Counted from the first letter of the stretch, positions 44,002 to 52,931 are shown. The stretch is DNA of 64,000 nucleotides from Allonocardiopsis opalescens (GCF_003002095.1 NZ_PVZC01000004.1:248001-312000), one strand, 5' to 3'. The notes: generated by a model from the sequence alone, not told the origin. A program made the numbers and translations.

Positions 44002-44874
44002 GTGCTCGATGCAGTCGATGCTGCGCTCGTCCGCCAGTTGCAGGGTGATGGGAGGGCCACCTACCAGGCGCTTGCCGACCAGGTGGGGCTGTCACGAACG
44101 GCGGTGCGCGCGCGGGTCAGGCAGTTGCTGGAGGCGGGAACGGTACGGGTCGTCGGAGTGGTGCACGCGGCGGTGGCGGGTCTCGCCGTGCGCGCACGCG
44201 TCGCCATCGACGTCACCGGGCCGACCGGCAGGGTGCTCGCGGCGGTGGAGCGCCGCCCTTCGGTGGCGTTCCTGGCGCTCACCTCGGGCGGACCGGCGGC
44301 CGTGGCCGAACTGAGGGTGGCCGACGACACCGCGCTGGCCAGGGAGCTGGCGGAGTTGCGGGCGGTGCCCGGGGTCGCGGGCGTGGAGGTCTTCCGCGCC
44401 CTGGAGGTGGTCAAGGACGTCCATTCCGCGGTGCGGCCGCTGCGCCCGGTCACGCTGGACGCGCTCGACTGGAAGCTGCTGGAGCAGCTGCAGCAGGACG
44501 GGCGCGTCTCCTACGCGCAGCTGGCGCGGATCGTGGGCCTGTCGCAGGCGGCGGCGCGCTCCCGGGTGGTGCGGCTGATCGACGCCGGTGTGGTGCATGT
44601 CACCGCGCTGGTCGATCCGGTGGCGCTGGGGGTGACCCGCAACCTGGGCGTGGCGCTGCGCACCCGCGGCCCCGCGGCGCCGGTGGCCGGGAGGCTGGCG
44701 GACCTGCCGGGCGTCTCGGTGGTGATGACGGGCTTCGGCGGCTTCGACGTCGTCAGCTCGGCCAGCGCCGCCGACCGCCCGGCGCTGGTGCGGCTGCTGG
44801 AGAGCGTGCGGGCGCTGCCCTCGGTGGCGCACGTGCGGGTCTGGGAGCACATCCAGGTGGTCAAGGGTGGCTGA
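44002..44874 (+). CDS. Lrp/AsnC regulator with two fused Lrp units
   Basis: The 290-residue protein holds two full Lrp modules. The first HTH is VRQLQGDGRATYQALADQVG with LSRTAVRARVRQLLEAGTVR. The second (~residue 153 on) is DWKLLEQLQQDGRVSYAQLA with LSQAAARSRVVRLIDAGVVH. Each is followed by a ligand-binding RAM-like domain (VAFLALTSGGPAAVAELRVA; VVMTGFGGFDVVSSASAADR). GTG 44002 follows GGAAGG. It overlaps folP2 by 8 bp. Amino acids are typical effectors. Confidence 0.9.
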   Translation: MLDAVDAALVRQLQGDGRATYQALADQVGLSRTAVRARVRQLLEAGTVRVVGVVHAAVAGLAVRARVAIDVTGPTGRVLAAVERRPSVAFLALTSGGPAAVAELRVADDTALARELAELRAVPGVAGVEVFRALEVVKDVHSAVRPLRPVTLDALDWKLLEQLQQDGRVSYAQLARIVGLSQAAARSRVVRLIDAGVVHVTALVDPVALGVTRNLGVALRTRGPAAPVAGRLADLPGVSVVMTGFGGFDVVSSASAADRPALVRLLESVRALPSVAHVRVWEHIQVVKGG

Positions 44875-45721
44875 CCGGCCGCGCCCGCCCGGTCCGCTGC
44901 GGCTGGGCGGGCGGAGCTTCCCGGCGGGCGCCCAGGCCGTGATGGCGGTGGTCAACCGCACCCCCGACTCCTTCTACGACCGGGGGCTCACCTACGCCTT
45001 CGACGCGGCGGTGCGCGCGGTCGACGCGGCCGTGGCCGCGGGCGCCGACCTGGTCGACATCGGCGGGGTGAAGGCCGGGCCCGGCGAGGAGGTCGGCCCC
45101 GACGAGGAGATCCGCCGGGTGGCCGACCTGGTCGCCGCGGCCAGGGAGCGCCACCCCGGCCTGGTGATAAGCGTCGACACCTGGCGCGCCGAGGTGGCCG
45201 ACGTGGTGGCGCGGGCCGGCGCCGACCTGCTCAACGACACCTGGGGCGGGCCCGATCCCGAACTGCCCGCGGTGGCGGCGGCGCACGGGATCGGGCTGGT
45301 CTGCGCGCACGCGGGCGGGCTGGCGCCCCGCAGCCGCACCCACCGCGCCGCCTACGGCGACGTGGTGGCCGCGGTGGCCGGCCACGTCACCGGGCTGGCC
45401 GAGCGCGCGGTCGCGGCCGGGGTGCGGCCCGACGCCGTGCTGATCGACCCGGCGCACGACTTCGGCAAGAACACCCGGCACTCCCTGGAGCTGACCCGGC
45501 GGCTGGACGAACTGGTCGCCACCGGCTGGCCGGTGCTGGTCGCCGTCTCCAACAAGGACTTCGTCGGGGAGACGCTGCGCGCCCCGGTGGAGCACCGCGC
45601 CGAGGGCACCGCGGCCGCGCTCGCCCTGTCGGCCTGGCACGGCGCGCGGGTGCTGCGCGTGCACGACGCCGCGGCCGCCCGCGCCGCCCTGGACGCCGTG
45701 GCCTTCATGCGCACGGGCTGA
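44867..45721 (+). CDS. folP2: Dihydropteroate synthase-like protein, FolP2 type
   Basis: The product is 284 residues long with the DHPS pattern VMAVVNRTPDSFYDRG, DIGGVKAGPGEEV, ISVDTWRAEVADVV, NDTWGGPDP and DPAHDFGKNT. The sequence NRTPDSFYD and the DIGGVKAGPG loop match mycobacterial FolP2 rather than the catalytically proven FolP1, and M. tuberculosis FolP2 is reported to lack DHPS activity. It is translationally coupled to the double Lrp regulator, not to other folate genes. Confidence 0.88.
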   Translation: MADRPRPPGPLRLGGRSFPAGAQAVMAVVNRTPDSFYDRGLTYAFDAAVRAVDAAVAAGADLVDIGGVKAGPGEEVGPDEEIRRVADLVAAARERHPGLVISVDTWRAEVADVVARAGADLLNDTWGGPDPELPAVAAAHGIGLVCAHAGGLAPRSRTHRAAYGDVVAAVAGHVTGLAERAVAAGVRPDAVLIDPAHDFGKNTRHSLELTRRLDELVATGWPVLVAVSNKDFVGETLRAPVEHRAEGTAAALALSAWHGARVLRVHDAAAARAALDAVAFMRTG

Positions 45722-45746
45722 GCGGCCCGCACGGCGACCGGGAGCG

Positions 45747-45779
45747 GACCCGCGCCCGGGCCGAGCCCGGGCGCGGGTC
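45747..45779. terminator. 15-bp perfect hairpin after folP2
   Basis: GACCCGCGCCCGGGC and its exact reverse complement flank the loop CGA (45762-45764). The stem is very strong but has no T-tract. It lies 26 bp after the folP2 stop, between convergent genes. Confidence 0.6.
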
Positions 45780-45780
45780 A

Positions 45781-45870
45781 TGTCCGTGCCCGGGACCCGG
45801 CCGCGCCCGAGCCGTGTCCGTGCCTGGGGTCCTGTCCGTGTCCCGGGTCCTGTCCGTCTGTGCCCGGGCC
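45781..45870. repeat. Short tandem repeat (TGTCCGTG units)
   Basis: TGTCCGT-led units recur at 45781, 45814, 45833 and 45851, each continuing into CCCGGG- or CTGGGG-like bases and GTCC. The surrounding 45722-46103 stretch holds no credible gene. Confidence 0.6.
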
Positions 45871-46103
45871 CGGCTCCGCCGGGGCGTCCCGACCGCCGGC
45901 CCGGCCGTCGGAGCGCCGTGGGGGAAGCCCCTTGGTCAACAGTGTTCCGCCGCGGCTTGTGCCGGACAAGGCCCGGATCGCGTCGCGGCGCACGCCCGGG
46001 CCGGTTTCTTCCGGCCCGATGCCGCAGGGCGGCGCCGGCTCCGCCCGGTCGCAGGCGGTGCGGCTGCCACCGCTCGGGGCGCGGTCGCATCGCGCCCGGT
46101 CCC

Positions 46104-47087
46104 TCAGCCGCGCCCGGCCCCGGGCGCCTGCGGGCCGCGCCACCAGTCCAGGGTGGCGCGCAGCGCCTCGCGCAGCGGGGTGGCGGTGAGCCCGAAGGCC
46201 GCGGCGGTGGCGGCGGAGTCCATCTCGAACGGCCGGTCGAACTGGTAGTACATCTCGGTGAGCGCTCCGGCCTGCGGGTCGACGGCGCCGAGCAGCCTGA
46301 GCTGCCAGCGCGGGACGCCGGCCACCCGGGGAGCGCCGAGCCCGGCCAGCTCGGCCAGCTCCGCGGCGATCCGCCGGGCCGGCGCGGGCGGTGCGCTGGG
46401 CACATGCCAGGGCCGTCCCCAGCCGGTGTCCGAGGTGGCCACGGCCACCATCAGCCGCGCGAAGTCGGGCAGGTAGGTCCAGGTGTGCGGGGCGTCGGGC
46501 TCGCCGATGACGCGCGCCGTCCGCCCGGCCAGCAGCGGCGGGACGAAGCGCGAGCCCAGGTGGCTGGCCGCGGTGCCGCCGGGGCCGAAGTAGTCCGAGC
46601 CGCGCACCTCGGCGGCGCGCAGCCGCCCGGCCTGGTGCTCGGCCAGCAGCCGCTCCCACATCCGGGCGCGCACGCGGCCCTTCTCGGTGGTCGGGGCCGG
46701 CGGGGTGTCCTCGGTCATCGGGCCGTCGACGGGGCCGTAGCCGTAGAGGTTCCCGGCCAGTACGACGCTCGTGCCGGTGTCGGCGGCCGCGCGCACGACC
46801 GCGTCGAGCAGCGGCGGCCACTCCGCGCTCCACCGGTGGTAGGGCGGATTGGTGCAGACGTGCACGGCGGCGGCCCCGGCGAAGGCGGCGCGCAGCGCGG
46901 CGGCGTCGGTGCCGTCGGCGGCGGTGCGGGTGATGCCGGGGCGGTCGGGGCCCGAGCCGGAGCGGGTCAGCACCCGCACCGGGTGGCCCCGCTCGGCCAG
47001 CAGGACGGCGGTGGCGGCGCCGATCGCGCCCGCTCCCAGGACGACGTGCGGAGCGCTGGGCGGCGGTGCGGCGGGCTCGGACGGCAT
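46104..47087 (-). CDS. NAD-dependent epimerase/dehydratase-type protein
   Basis: A 327-residue extended-SDR protein. VVLGAGAIGAATAVLLAERG gives the cofactor site (residues ~15-34), with LAGNLYGYGPVDGPMTEDTP as the active-site Tyr region and RGSDYFGPGG further on. The usual YxxxK is not obvious, so it may bind rather than convert sugars or act as a reductase. It is divergent from a TetR gene with a palindrome between, and is probably that repressor's target. Confidence 0.85.
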   Translation of the reverse strand: MPSEPAAPPPSAPHVVLGAGAIGAATAVLLAERGHPVRVLTRSGSGPDRPGITRTAADGTDAAALRAAFAGAAAVHVCTNPPYHRWSAEWPPLLDAVVRAAADTGTSVVLAGNLYGYGPVDGPMTEDTPPAPTTEKGRVRARMWERLLAEHQAGRLRAAEVRGSDYFGPGGTAASHLGSRFVPPLLAGRTARVIGEPDAPHTWTYLPDFARLMVAVATSDTGWGRPWHVPSAPPAPARRIAAELAELAGLGAPRVAGVPRWQLRLLGAVDPQAGALTEMYYQFDRPFEMDSAATAAAFGLTATPLREALRATLDWWRGPQAPGAGRG

Positions 47088-47128
47088 CGGGTCTCCCTGA
47101 CGGATCGAAGTGTGCGGCGCTCGTTTTC

Positions 47129-47143
47129 GAGAGCAGTGCTCTC
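47129..47143. promoter_or_regulatory. TetR operator
   Basis: GAGAGCA-G-TGCTCTC is a perfect 15-bp palindrome between the divergent epimerase and TetR starts. Confidence 0.7.
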
Positions 47144-47197
47144 ACAGTAGAGTATTGATCTGAAATCTGTCGAGCCGACCGCCAGGGGACGACGCCG

Positions 47198-47920
47198 ATG
47201 AGCGCACCGCGCACCGCCCGGGCTCGCGTCCGGGCCGAGCTGACCCGCGAGATCGCCGACGCGGCCCGGCGCCAGCTGGCCGAGTCCGGCGCCGCCGGAC
47301 TGTCGCTGCGCGCCGTGGCCCGGGAGCTGGGCATGGCCTCCTCGGCCGTCTACCGCTACTTCGCCAACCGCGACGAACTGCTCACCGCGCTGATCGCCTC
47401 CGCCTACGACGGCATCGGCGCGGCGGCCGAGGCCGCCGACGCCGCCGTCGCCCGCGGCGACCACCTCGGCCGCTGGCGGGCGGTGGGGGAGGCGGTGCGC
47501 GACTGGGCGCAGGCCCGGCCGCACGAGTACGCGCTCGTGTACGGCTCGCCGGTCCCCGGCTACGCCGCCCCCGACAGCACGGTCGGCCCGGCCAGCCGCG
47601 TCGTGCTGGCCCTCGGCGCGAACTTCGCCGACGCCGCCCGCGGCGGACGGCTGGCGCCGCTGGCGGTGCCGGTGTCCGAGCCCTCCGGGCCGCTCGCCGC
47701 CGAGCTGGCCGCGCTGCTGGCCGGGGTGCCCGGTGGCGCCGAGGGCGTCGGCGCGGCCGCCCCCGACGTGGTCCGCCGCTGCCTGGCCGCCTGGACGCAG
47801 CTGTTCGGCACCGTCAGCTTCGAGCTGTTCGGCCAGTACGCGATGGTCGGGCACCGCGAGGAGTACGTGCGGCACACGCTGGAGCTGACCGGGGTGCTGC
47901 TCGGACTGCGCGCGGAATAG
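47198..47920 (+). CDS. TetR family regulator
   Basis: This 240-residue protein has an N-terminal HTH (ELTREIADAARRQLAESGAA, LSLRAVARELGMASSAVYRY, FANRDELLTALI) and a C-terminal ligand domain with PHEYALVYGSPVPGYAAP, the TetR_C WHG-like pattern. ATG 47198 is 55 bp from the palindrome at 47129-47143. It likely represses itself and the epimerase gene. Confidence 0.92.
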   Translation: MSAPRTARARVRAELTREIADAARRQLAESGAAGLSLRAVARELGMASSAVYRYFANRDELLTALIASAYDGIGAAAEAADAAVARGDHLGRWRAVGEAVRDWAQARPHEYALVYGSPVPGYAAPDSTVGPASRVVLALGANFADAARGGRLAPLAVPVSEPSGPLAAELAALLAGVPGGAEGVGAAAPDVVRRCLAAWTQLFGTVSFELFGQYAMVGHREEYVRHTLELTGVLLGLRAE

Positions 47921-47935
47921 TTCAACTTTCAACTA
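47918..47935. promoter_or_regulatory. Palindrome upstream of pirin gene
   Basis: TAGTT and AACTA flank CAACTTTC; TTCAACT also occurs twice in tandem. It starts on the TetR stop codon and lies 44 bp before the pirin start, so it may control pirin separately from the upstream gene. Confidence 0.45.
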
Positions 47936-47978
47936 GCTTGCAGGGGGTACGAGCAGTCCCGCCGACGAGGAGGCCCCG

Positions 47979-48983
47979 ATGCCCGCCGTGACAGCCGACC
48001 CGATGACCCTGCGCCGCCTACCGGTCCCCGACGCCGCCGGCGCCGTCTGGCGGCAGGTGTCCAGGGTGGTCACCGCCGCCCGCCACCTGGAGGGGGAGGG
48101 CTTCGAGGTGCGCCGCCCCTTCCCGGGCGCCGAGGTGCCGATGGCCGACCCCTTCCTGCTGCTGGACCACATGGGCGCGGTGGAGTACGCGCCGGGGGAG
48201 GCCAAGGGCACGCCCTGGCATCCGCACCGCGGCTTCGAGACGGTCACCTACATCATCGACGGCGCCTTCGCGCACCGCGACACCACCGGGGGCGGCGGCC
48301 TGATCGCCGACGGCGCCACCCAGTGGATGACCGCGGGCGCCGGCATCCAGCACATCGAGCAGCCGCCGCCCGAGCTGGTCGCCTCCGGCGGCCTGTTCCA
48401 CGGCGTCCAGCTGTGGGTGAACCTGCCCCGCGCCGCCAAGTGGACGCCGCCGCGCTACCAGGACATCGGCGCCGGCGACGTCGCCCTGCTGGCCGGCGAG
48501 GACGGCGCCTCGCTGGTGCGCGTCATCGCGGGGGAGCTGGCCGGGCACACCGGCCCTGGCCGCACCCACACCCCCATCACCTACCTGCACGCCACCATCG
48601 CCCCCGGCGCCCGGCTGCGGCTGCCGTGGCCGGGCGACTTCAACGCGCTCGCCTACACCCTGAGCGGGCGCGGCCACGCCGGCCCGGCCGGCTCGGGGGA
48701 GCGGCCGGTGGACGAGGGGCAGCTGGCCGTGTTCGGGTCCGGCACCGCCCTGTCGCTGCGCGCCGCCGACACCCAGCCGCAGGCGGCGCGCGCCGGCTGG
48801 GAGGTGCTGCTGATCGGCGGCCGCCCGCTGCGCGAGCCCGTCGCCCGCTACGGCCCCTTCGTGATGAACACCCGCGACGAGATCGTCCGCGCCGTCGAGG
48901 ACTTCCAGGCGGGCCGGATGGGCACCGTGCCCGCCGAGCCGCTGCCGCACCGCTCGGCCGCCGACGAGGGCGCCGAAGGCTAG
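47979..48983 (+). CDS. Pirin family protein
   Basis: A 334-residue bicupin. The N-terminal metal site is PWHPHRGFETVTYIIDGAFA with HRDTTGGGGLI and AGAGIQHIEQPP. Typical pirin segments LFHGVQLWVNLPRAAKWTPP and the ending GPFVMNTRDEIVRAVEDF are present. Bacterial pirins can act as quercetinase-like dioxygenases or regulators. ATG 47979 follows GAGGAGG. Confidence 0.94.
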   Translation: MPAVTADPMTLRRLPVPDAAGAVWRQVSRVVTAARHLEGEGFEVRRPFPGAEVPMADPFLLLDHMGAVEYAPGEAKGTPWHPHRGFETVTYIIDGAFAHRDTTGGGGLIADGATQWMTAGAGIQHIEQPPPELVASGGLFHGVQLWVNLPRAAKWTPPRYQDIGAGDVALLAGEDGASLVRVIAGELAGHTGPGRTHTPITYLHATIAPGARLRLPWPGDFNALAYTLSGRGHAGPAGSGERPVDEGQLAVFGSGTALSLRAADTQPQAARAGWEVLLIGGRPLREPVARYGPFVMNTRDEIVRAVEDFQAGRMGTVPAEPLPHRSAADEGAEG

Positions 48984-49126
48984 CCCGCCCCGCCCCGGCC
49001 CGCCCGCGTTCGCCCAGGCGGGCCGGGGAAATTGCCGGATCGTCCCAATTGCTCGGTCCATGCCGGTATGGTGCTGCCCCGACACGGCGCGGCCTCACCC
49101 GCGGGGACGCCGAGAGGGGATTGACT

Positions 49127-49609
49127 GTGCGGCACTTCTTCGGCTTCGTGGTCGGCCTGCTGCTGGCGCCAGCCCTGGTCGCCGGCTCCGGCCTCGCGGC
49201 CGTCCGCGCCACCCAGATCCTGCGCGACGGCGGCTCCCTGCTCAGTGCGGGCGGACTCGTCCCCTTCGGCGTCATGGCCGTACTGGGGCTGGTCGCCGGT
49301 GTGGCGGCCGCCGCCCCCCGGCTCTCGCCGATGGTGGCGGGCGTGCCCGGACTGGCCCTGATGGTCTGGACGACGCTGCACCTGACCAACGCCGCCCAGG
49401 CGCGCTCCCTGCTCACCATCGGCCCGCTGCCGGAGGGCCCGTGGACGATGGGCGCCGCCGAGCTGCTGGCCGCCGGCGTGTACGCGCTGCTGGGCGTACT
49501 GCTGTTCGTACCGGCGCTGGTGCCCTCGCGCTGGCGCGGCCGGCGCCGCCGCGGCGCCCACGCCGCCAACGAAGAGGACGAGTACCTCGACGACCTCCGC
49601 GAGGACTAG
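49127..49609 (+). CDS. Membrane protein with acidic tail
   Basis: A 160-residue protein with four hydrophobic segments (FFGFVVGLLLAPALVAGSGL; GGLVPFGVMAVLGLVAGVAA; PMVAGVPGLALMVWTTLHL; ELLAAGVYALLGVLLFVPAL) followed by a basic stretch RRGAHAANE and an acidic end EDEYLDDL. GTG 49127 is preceded by GAGAGGGGA. It is a common actinobacterial type with no assigned function. Confidence 0.82.
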   Translation: MRHFFGFVVGLLLAPALVAGSGLAAVRATQILRDGGSLLSAGGLVPFGVMAVLGLVAGVAAAAPRLSPMVAGVPGLALMVWTTLHLTNAAQARSLLTIGPLPEGPWTMGAAELLAAGVYALLGVLLFVPALVPSRWRGRRRRGAHAANEEDEYLDDLRED

Positions 49610-49830
49610 CCCGCCCCGGTCCGTGCGGCGGACCGCCCGGGGTTCGGCCGCACCGAGAGCCCGGACACCGGCCACCGCCTCGGCCCGCGCGGGCGCGCGC
49701 TGGTGGACGCCCCCGGCTGAGCGCCCGGCCGAGTCGCATCCGGGCGCGCCGCGCGGTCACCACGGGAGGCGGACGTACCGTCGGGACCGGGGCCGCGCCG
49801 GGCGGCCGCGAGGGCGGGAGGGAGCGCGCG

Positions 49831-50598
49831 ATGGAGCGGACGGTGCTCGTCACCGGCGGAACCGGGACGGTCGGGCGGGGAGTGGTGGAGCGGCTGGCCG
49901 CCGGCGGCCACCGGGTGCGGGTGCTCAGCCGCCGCGAGCGGTCCGGGCGGGGGCCCGGCACCGCCCACCGGGGCGACCTGCGCGACGGCCGCGGCCTGGA
50001 CGCGGCGCTGGACGGCGCCGACACGGTGGTGCACTGCGCCACCGGCTACTCGGGCACCGCCGACCTCCGCCAGGCCCGGCGGCTGCTCGCCGCAGCCCGC
50101 CGCGCCGGGGTGCGGCACCTCGTGTACATCTCCATCGTCGGCGTCGACGCGATCGGCTTCGGCTACTACCGCGGCAAGCTCGCGGTGGAGGAGGCGCTGG
50201 CCGCCTCGGGCCTGGGCTGGACGGTGCTGCGCACCACCCAGTTCCACCAGCTCGTCGTGCGGATCTGCGCCCTGGCGGCCCGTCCGCCCCTCGCGCTCGC
50301 CCCCGACGTGCCGGTGCAGCCGGTCGACGCCGACGAGGTCGCCGCCCGGCTGGCCGCGCTGGCGGCCGGCGAGCCCGCGGGGCGGGTGCCCGACATGGGC
50401 GGCCCGCGCGTCGAGCGGCTGCCCGATCTGCTCAGGACCTACCTCGCCCGGTCGGGGCGGCGCCGCCCGGTGGTCGCCGTGCCGCTGCCCCCGATCGGGG
50501 CCGCCGCCGGCTACCGCGCCGGCCGGCACCTGGCCCCCGACGGCGCCGTGGGGCGCACCGGCTTCGCCGAGTTCCTGGCCGCGGGCGGCGGGCGGTGA
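49831..50598 (+). CDS. NAD(P)H-binding atypical SDR
   Basis: The protein is 255 residues long. VLVTGGTGTVGRGVVERLA gives the cofactor loop (TGGTGTVG), RVLSRRERSGRGP the NADP-binding arginines, and GVRHLVYISIVGVD plus FGYYRGKLAVEEAL the active-site-like region (Y..GK). This NmrA-like/atypical SDR type includes redox sensors and reductases. ATG 49831 follows GGGAGGGAG. Confidence 0.9.
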   Translation: MERTVLVTGGTGTVGRGVVERLAAGGHRVRVLSRRERSGRGPGTAHRGDLRDGRGLDAALDGADTVVHCATGYSGTADLRQARRLLAAARRAGVRHLVYISIVGVDAIGFGYYRGKLAVEEALAASGLGWTVLRTTQFHQLVVRICALAARPPLALAPDVPVQPVDADEVAARLAALAAGEPAGRVPDMGGPRVERLPDLLRTYLARSGRRRPVVAVPLPPIGAAAGYRAGRHLAPDGAVGRTGFAEFLAAGGGR

Positions 50599-50717
50599 CC
50601 GCGGCCGCGCCCGTTCCTTGCGCAGGCCGGCACCCTGGTGGGACGGGGAGCTAGCACCCGTGCCCGCGGCCGCCGGGGTGGCGCAGAATGAGGGGACGAG
50701 ATCGTGAAGGGACTGTG

Positions 50718-52013
50718 ATGGCAACCGTCGTACCGCGCCCGGCCGCCGGCGTGCGCGCCTGGCTCGGCAGCGTGGCCTGGACCGTGCCGCTGACGGCGCT
50801 GGCCGTGCTGGGGCTCGCCGTGTGGGTGCTCAGCGTCGCCACCGGGGTGCTGGTGGCGCTGTGGGTCGGCATCCCGCTGGTACTGCTGTGCGTGGTGATG
50901 ACGCGCCGGCTCGCCGACCTGCACCGCGCCTGGGCGTCGGAGGTGCTCGGCCGGCCCATCGGGCGGCCGTACCTGCCGGTGCCGCCGCGCGGCTCGGTCT
51001 CCTCGCTCAAGGCCATCGCCGGCGACCCCGCCACCTGGCGCGACTTCGCCTGGCTACTGGTGAACGCCTCCGCCGGGATCATCCTGCACTCCCTGGTGCT
51101 CGGCCTGTTCGCCGGCGGCCTGTGGTACCTGGTGCTGCCCGCGCTGTGGTGGGTGGTGCCCGAGGGCGCCCTCGACCTGCCGCTGGGCCTCATCGAGTCC
51201 AGCCGGTCCAGCCACCCCTGGGTGCCGCTGGTGCTCTCGGCCGTCTCCTTCGCCCTGTCGTGGTGGCTCACCCCCAGGCTCACCTGGCTGAACGCCCGGA
51301 TGGCCGCCTCGCTGCTGGCCCCCACCCGCTGGTCGCGGCTGGCCGGGCGGGTCGACCAGCTGGCCGAGTCGCGCGCCGACACCGTCGACACCCACGCCAC
51401 CGAGCTGCGCCGGATCGAGCGCGACCTGCACGACGGCGCCCAGGCCCGGCTGGTCGCCCTCGGCATGAGCCTGGGCATGGCCGAGGAGATGCTCAGCCGC
51501 GACCCCGACGCCGCCCGCGAGCTGCTGGCCGAGGCCCGCGCCTCCAGCAGCCAGGCCCTGGCCGAGCTGCGCCACCTCGTCCGCGGCATCCACCCGCCGG
51601 TGCTGGCCGACCGGGGCCTGGAGGGGGCGGTGCGGGCGCTGGCGATGACGCTGCCGATCCCGATCGACCTCGACATCGAGCTGCACGGCCGCCCGGCCGA
51701 CCCGGTGGAGTCGGCGGTGTACTTCGCGGTCGCCGAGTCGCTGGCCAATGTCACCAAGCACAGCGGGGCGCACCGGGTGTCGCTCCGGGTGCGCCACCTG
51801 GACGATAGGCTCTCGGTGCTGATCCGCGACGACGGCCGCGGCGGAGCGGACCCCGGCCGCGGCAGCGGGCTGAGCGGGATCAGGCGCCGGCTGGCCGCCT
51901 TCGACGGGACCCTCACGGTGTACAGCCCGGCGGGCGGGCCCACCGTCGTCATCATGGAGGTGCCGTGCGCGTTGTCATCGCAGAGGACCTCGTCCTCCTC
52001 AGGGACGGCCTGA
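50718..52013 (+). CDS. NarL-type sensor histidine kinase
   Basis: A 431-residue protein. Hydrophobic segments lie at ~20-65 and ~110-190 (an ABC-2/DUF1707-like sensor region), then RRIERDLHDGAQARLVALGM with phospho-His238, SLANVTKHSGAHRVSL (N box) and GSGLSGIRRRLAAFDG (G box). ATG 50718 follows AAGGGA; a GTG at 50715 is adjacent. The 3' end overlaps the response regulator by 49 bp in a different frame, an unusually long overlap. Confidence 0.94.
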   Translation: MATVVPRPAAGVRAWLGSVAWTVPLTALAVLGLAVWVLSVATGVLVALWVGIPLVLLCVVMTRRLADLHRAWASEVLGRPIGRPYLPVPPRGSVSSLKAIAGDPATWRDFAWLLVNASAGIILHSLVLGLFAGGLWYLVLPALWWVVPEGALDLPLGLIESSRSSHPWVPLVLSAVSFALSWWLTPRLTWLNARMAASLLAPTRWSRLAGRVDQLAESRADTVDTHATELRRIERDLHDGAQARLVALGMSLGMAEEMLSRDPDAARELLAEARASSSQALAELRHLVRGIHPPVLADRGLEGAVRALAMTLPIPIDLDIELHGRPADPVESAVYFAVAESLANVTKHSGAHRVSLRVRHLDDRLSVLIRDDGRGGADPGRGSGLSGIRRRLAAFDGTLTVYSPAGGPTVVIMEVPCALSSQRTSSSSGTA

Positions 52014-52609
52014 TCCGGCTGCTGGAGGCGCACGACTGCGATGTGGTGGAGGCGGTCGACAACGGCCCCGACCTGCTGCGCGCGCTGACCACCCACCGCC
52101 CCGACGTCGCCGTGGTCGACGTCAGGCTGCCGCCCACCTTCACCGACGAGGGGCTGCGCGCCGCGATCGAGGCGCGCGAGCAGATCCCGGGCCTGCCGGT
52201 GCTGGTGCTGTCCCAGTACGTCGAGCAGCTGTACGCCCGCGAGCTGCTGTCGGAGGGGGGCGGGGGCGTCGGCTACCTGCTCAAGGACCGCGTGTTCGAC
52301 GTCGGCCAGTTCGTCGAGGCGGTGCAGCGGGTCGCCTCGGGCGGCACCGCGATGGACCCCGAGGTGATCTCCCAGCTGCTGGCCAGGCACGGCGGCAACG
52401 AGCCGCTGCAGCGGCTCAGCCCGCGCGAGCGCGAGGTGCTCTCCCAGATGGCCGAGGGGCGCACCAACGCCGCCATCGGGGGCCGGCTGTTCATCACCGA
52501 GAAGGCGGTCAGCAAGCACATCAACAACATCTTCACCAAGCTGGACCTGCCGCCGTCGGAGGACGACCACCGCCGGGTGCTCGCCGTCCTCGCCTACCTG
52601 CGGGCGTGA
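51965..52609 (+). CDS. NarL/LuxR-type response regulator
   Basis: The protein is 214 residues long with acidic E7/D8, phospho-Asp52 in VAVVDVRLPP and Lys in GYLLKDRVF. The C-terminal HTH is LSPREREVLSQMAEGRTNAA with ITEKAVSKHINNIFTKLDLP. GTG 51965 follows GGAGG inside the kinase gene. It is the cognate partner of the kinase. Confidence 0.95.
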   Translation: MRVVIAEDLVLLRDGLIRLLEAHDCDVVEAVDNGPDLLRALTTHRPDVAVVDVRLPPTFTDEGLRAAIEAREQIPGLPVLVLSQYVEQLYARELLSEGGGGVGYLLKDRVFDVGQFVEAVQRVASGGTAMDPEVISQLLARHGGNEPLQRLSPREREVLSQMAEGRTNAAIGGRLFITEKAVSKHINNIFTKLDLPPSEDDHRRVLAVLAYLRA

Positions 52610-52614
52610 ACGCC

Positions 52615-52652
52615 GGAGCCGGCCGGCCCCCGGGAGGGGACCGGCCGGCTCC
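52615..52652. terminator. 12-bp hairpin between convergent genes
   Basis: GGAGCCGGCCGG (52615-52626) pairs perfectly with CCGGCCGGCTCC (52641-52652). The loop itself can pair CCCC with GGGG. No T-tract, but its position 5 bp after the response-regulator stop fits a terminator. Confidence 0.65.
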
Positions 52653-52673
52653 ATGACCGCGGCGGACGGGCGC

Positions 52674-52877
52674 TCAGCGCCCGTCCGGGCCGCGCCGCCA
52701 GCGGTGCACCGCCAGCCAGGCGGCGGCGTGCGCGAAGGCCATCAGCAAACCCGCGAGCACGGCGTCGGCGACGCCGGCGCCGGCCAGCAGCCGCACCCCC
52801 GCCACCAGCGCGCCGAGCAGCACCGAGGTGACCGCGATCAGCACGACGGCGCGGGCGGGGGAGATGCTGCCTGCCAC
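52674..52877 (-). CDS. Small two-helix membrane protein
   Basis: A 67-residue frame from GTG 52877 with two hydrophobic stretches (AVVLIAVTSVLLGALVAGVR; AVLAGLLMAFAHAAAWLAVH) and a basic end WRRGPDGR. A GTG at 52928 would add 17 non-hydrophobic residues; neither start has a clear ribosome site. It lies right after the DPBB-protein gene on the same strand. No family assigned. Confidence 0.55.
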   Translation of the reverse strand: MAGSISPARAVVLIAVTSVLLGALVAGVRLLAGAGVADAVLAGLLMAFAHAAAWLAVHRWRRGPDGR

Positions 52878-52931
52878 GGCGGGACCGCTACCCGTTCGGG
52901 CGGCGGTCCCACACGCCCGGCCGCGCACCGG

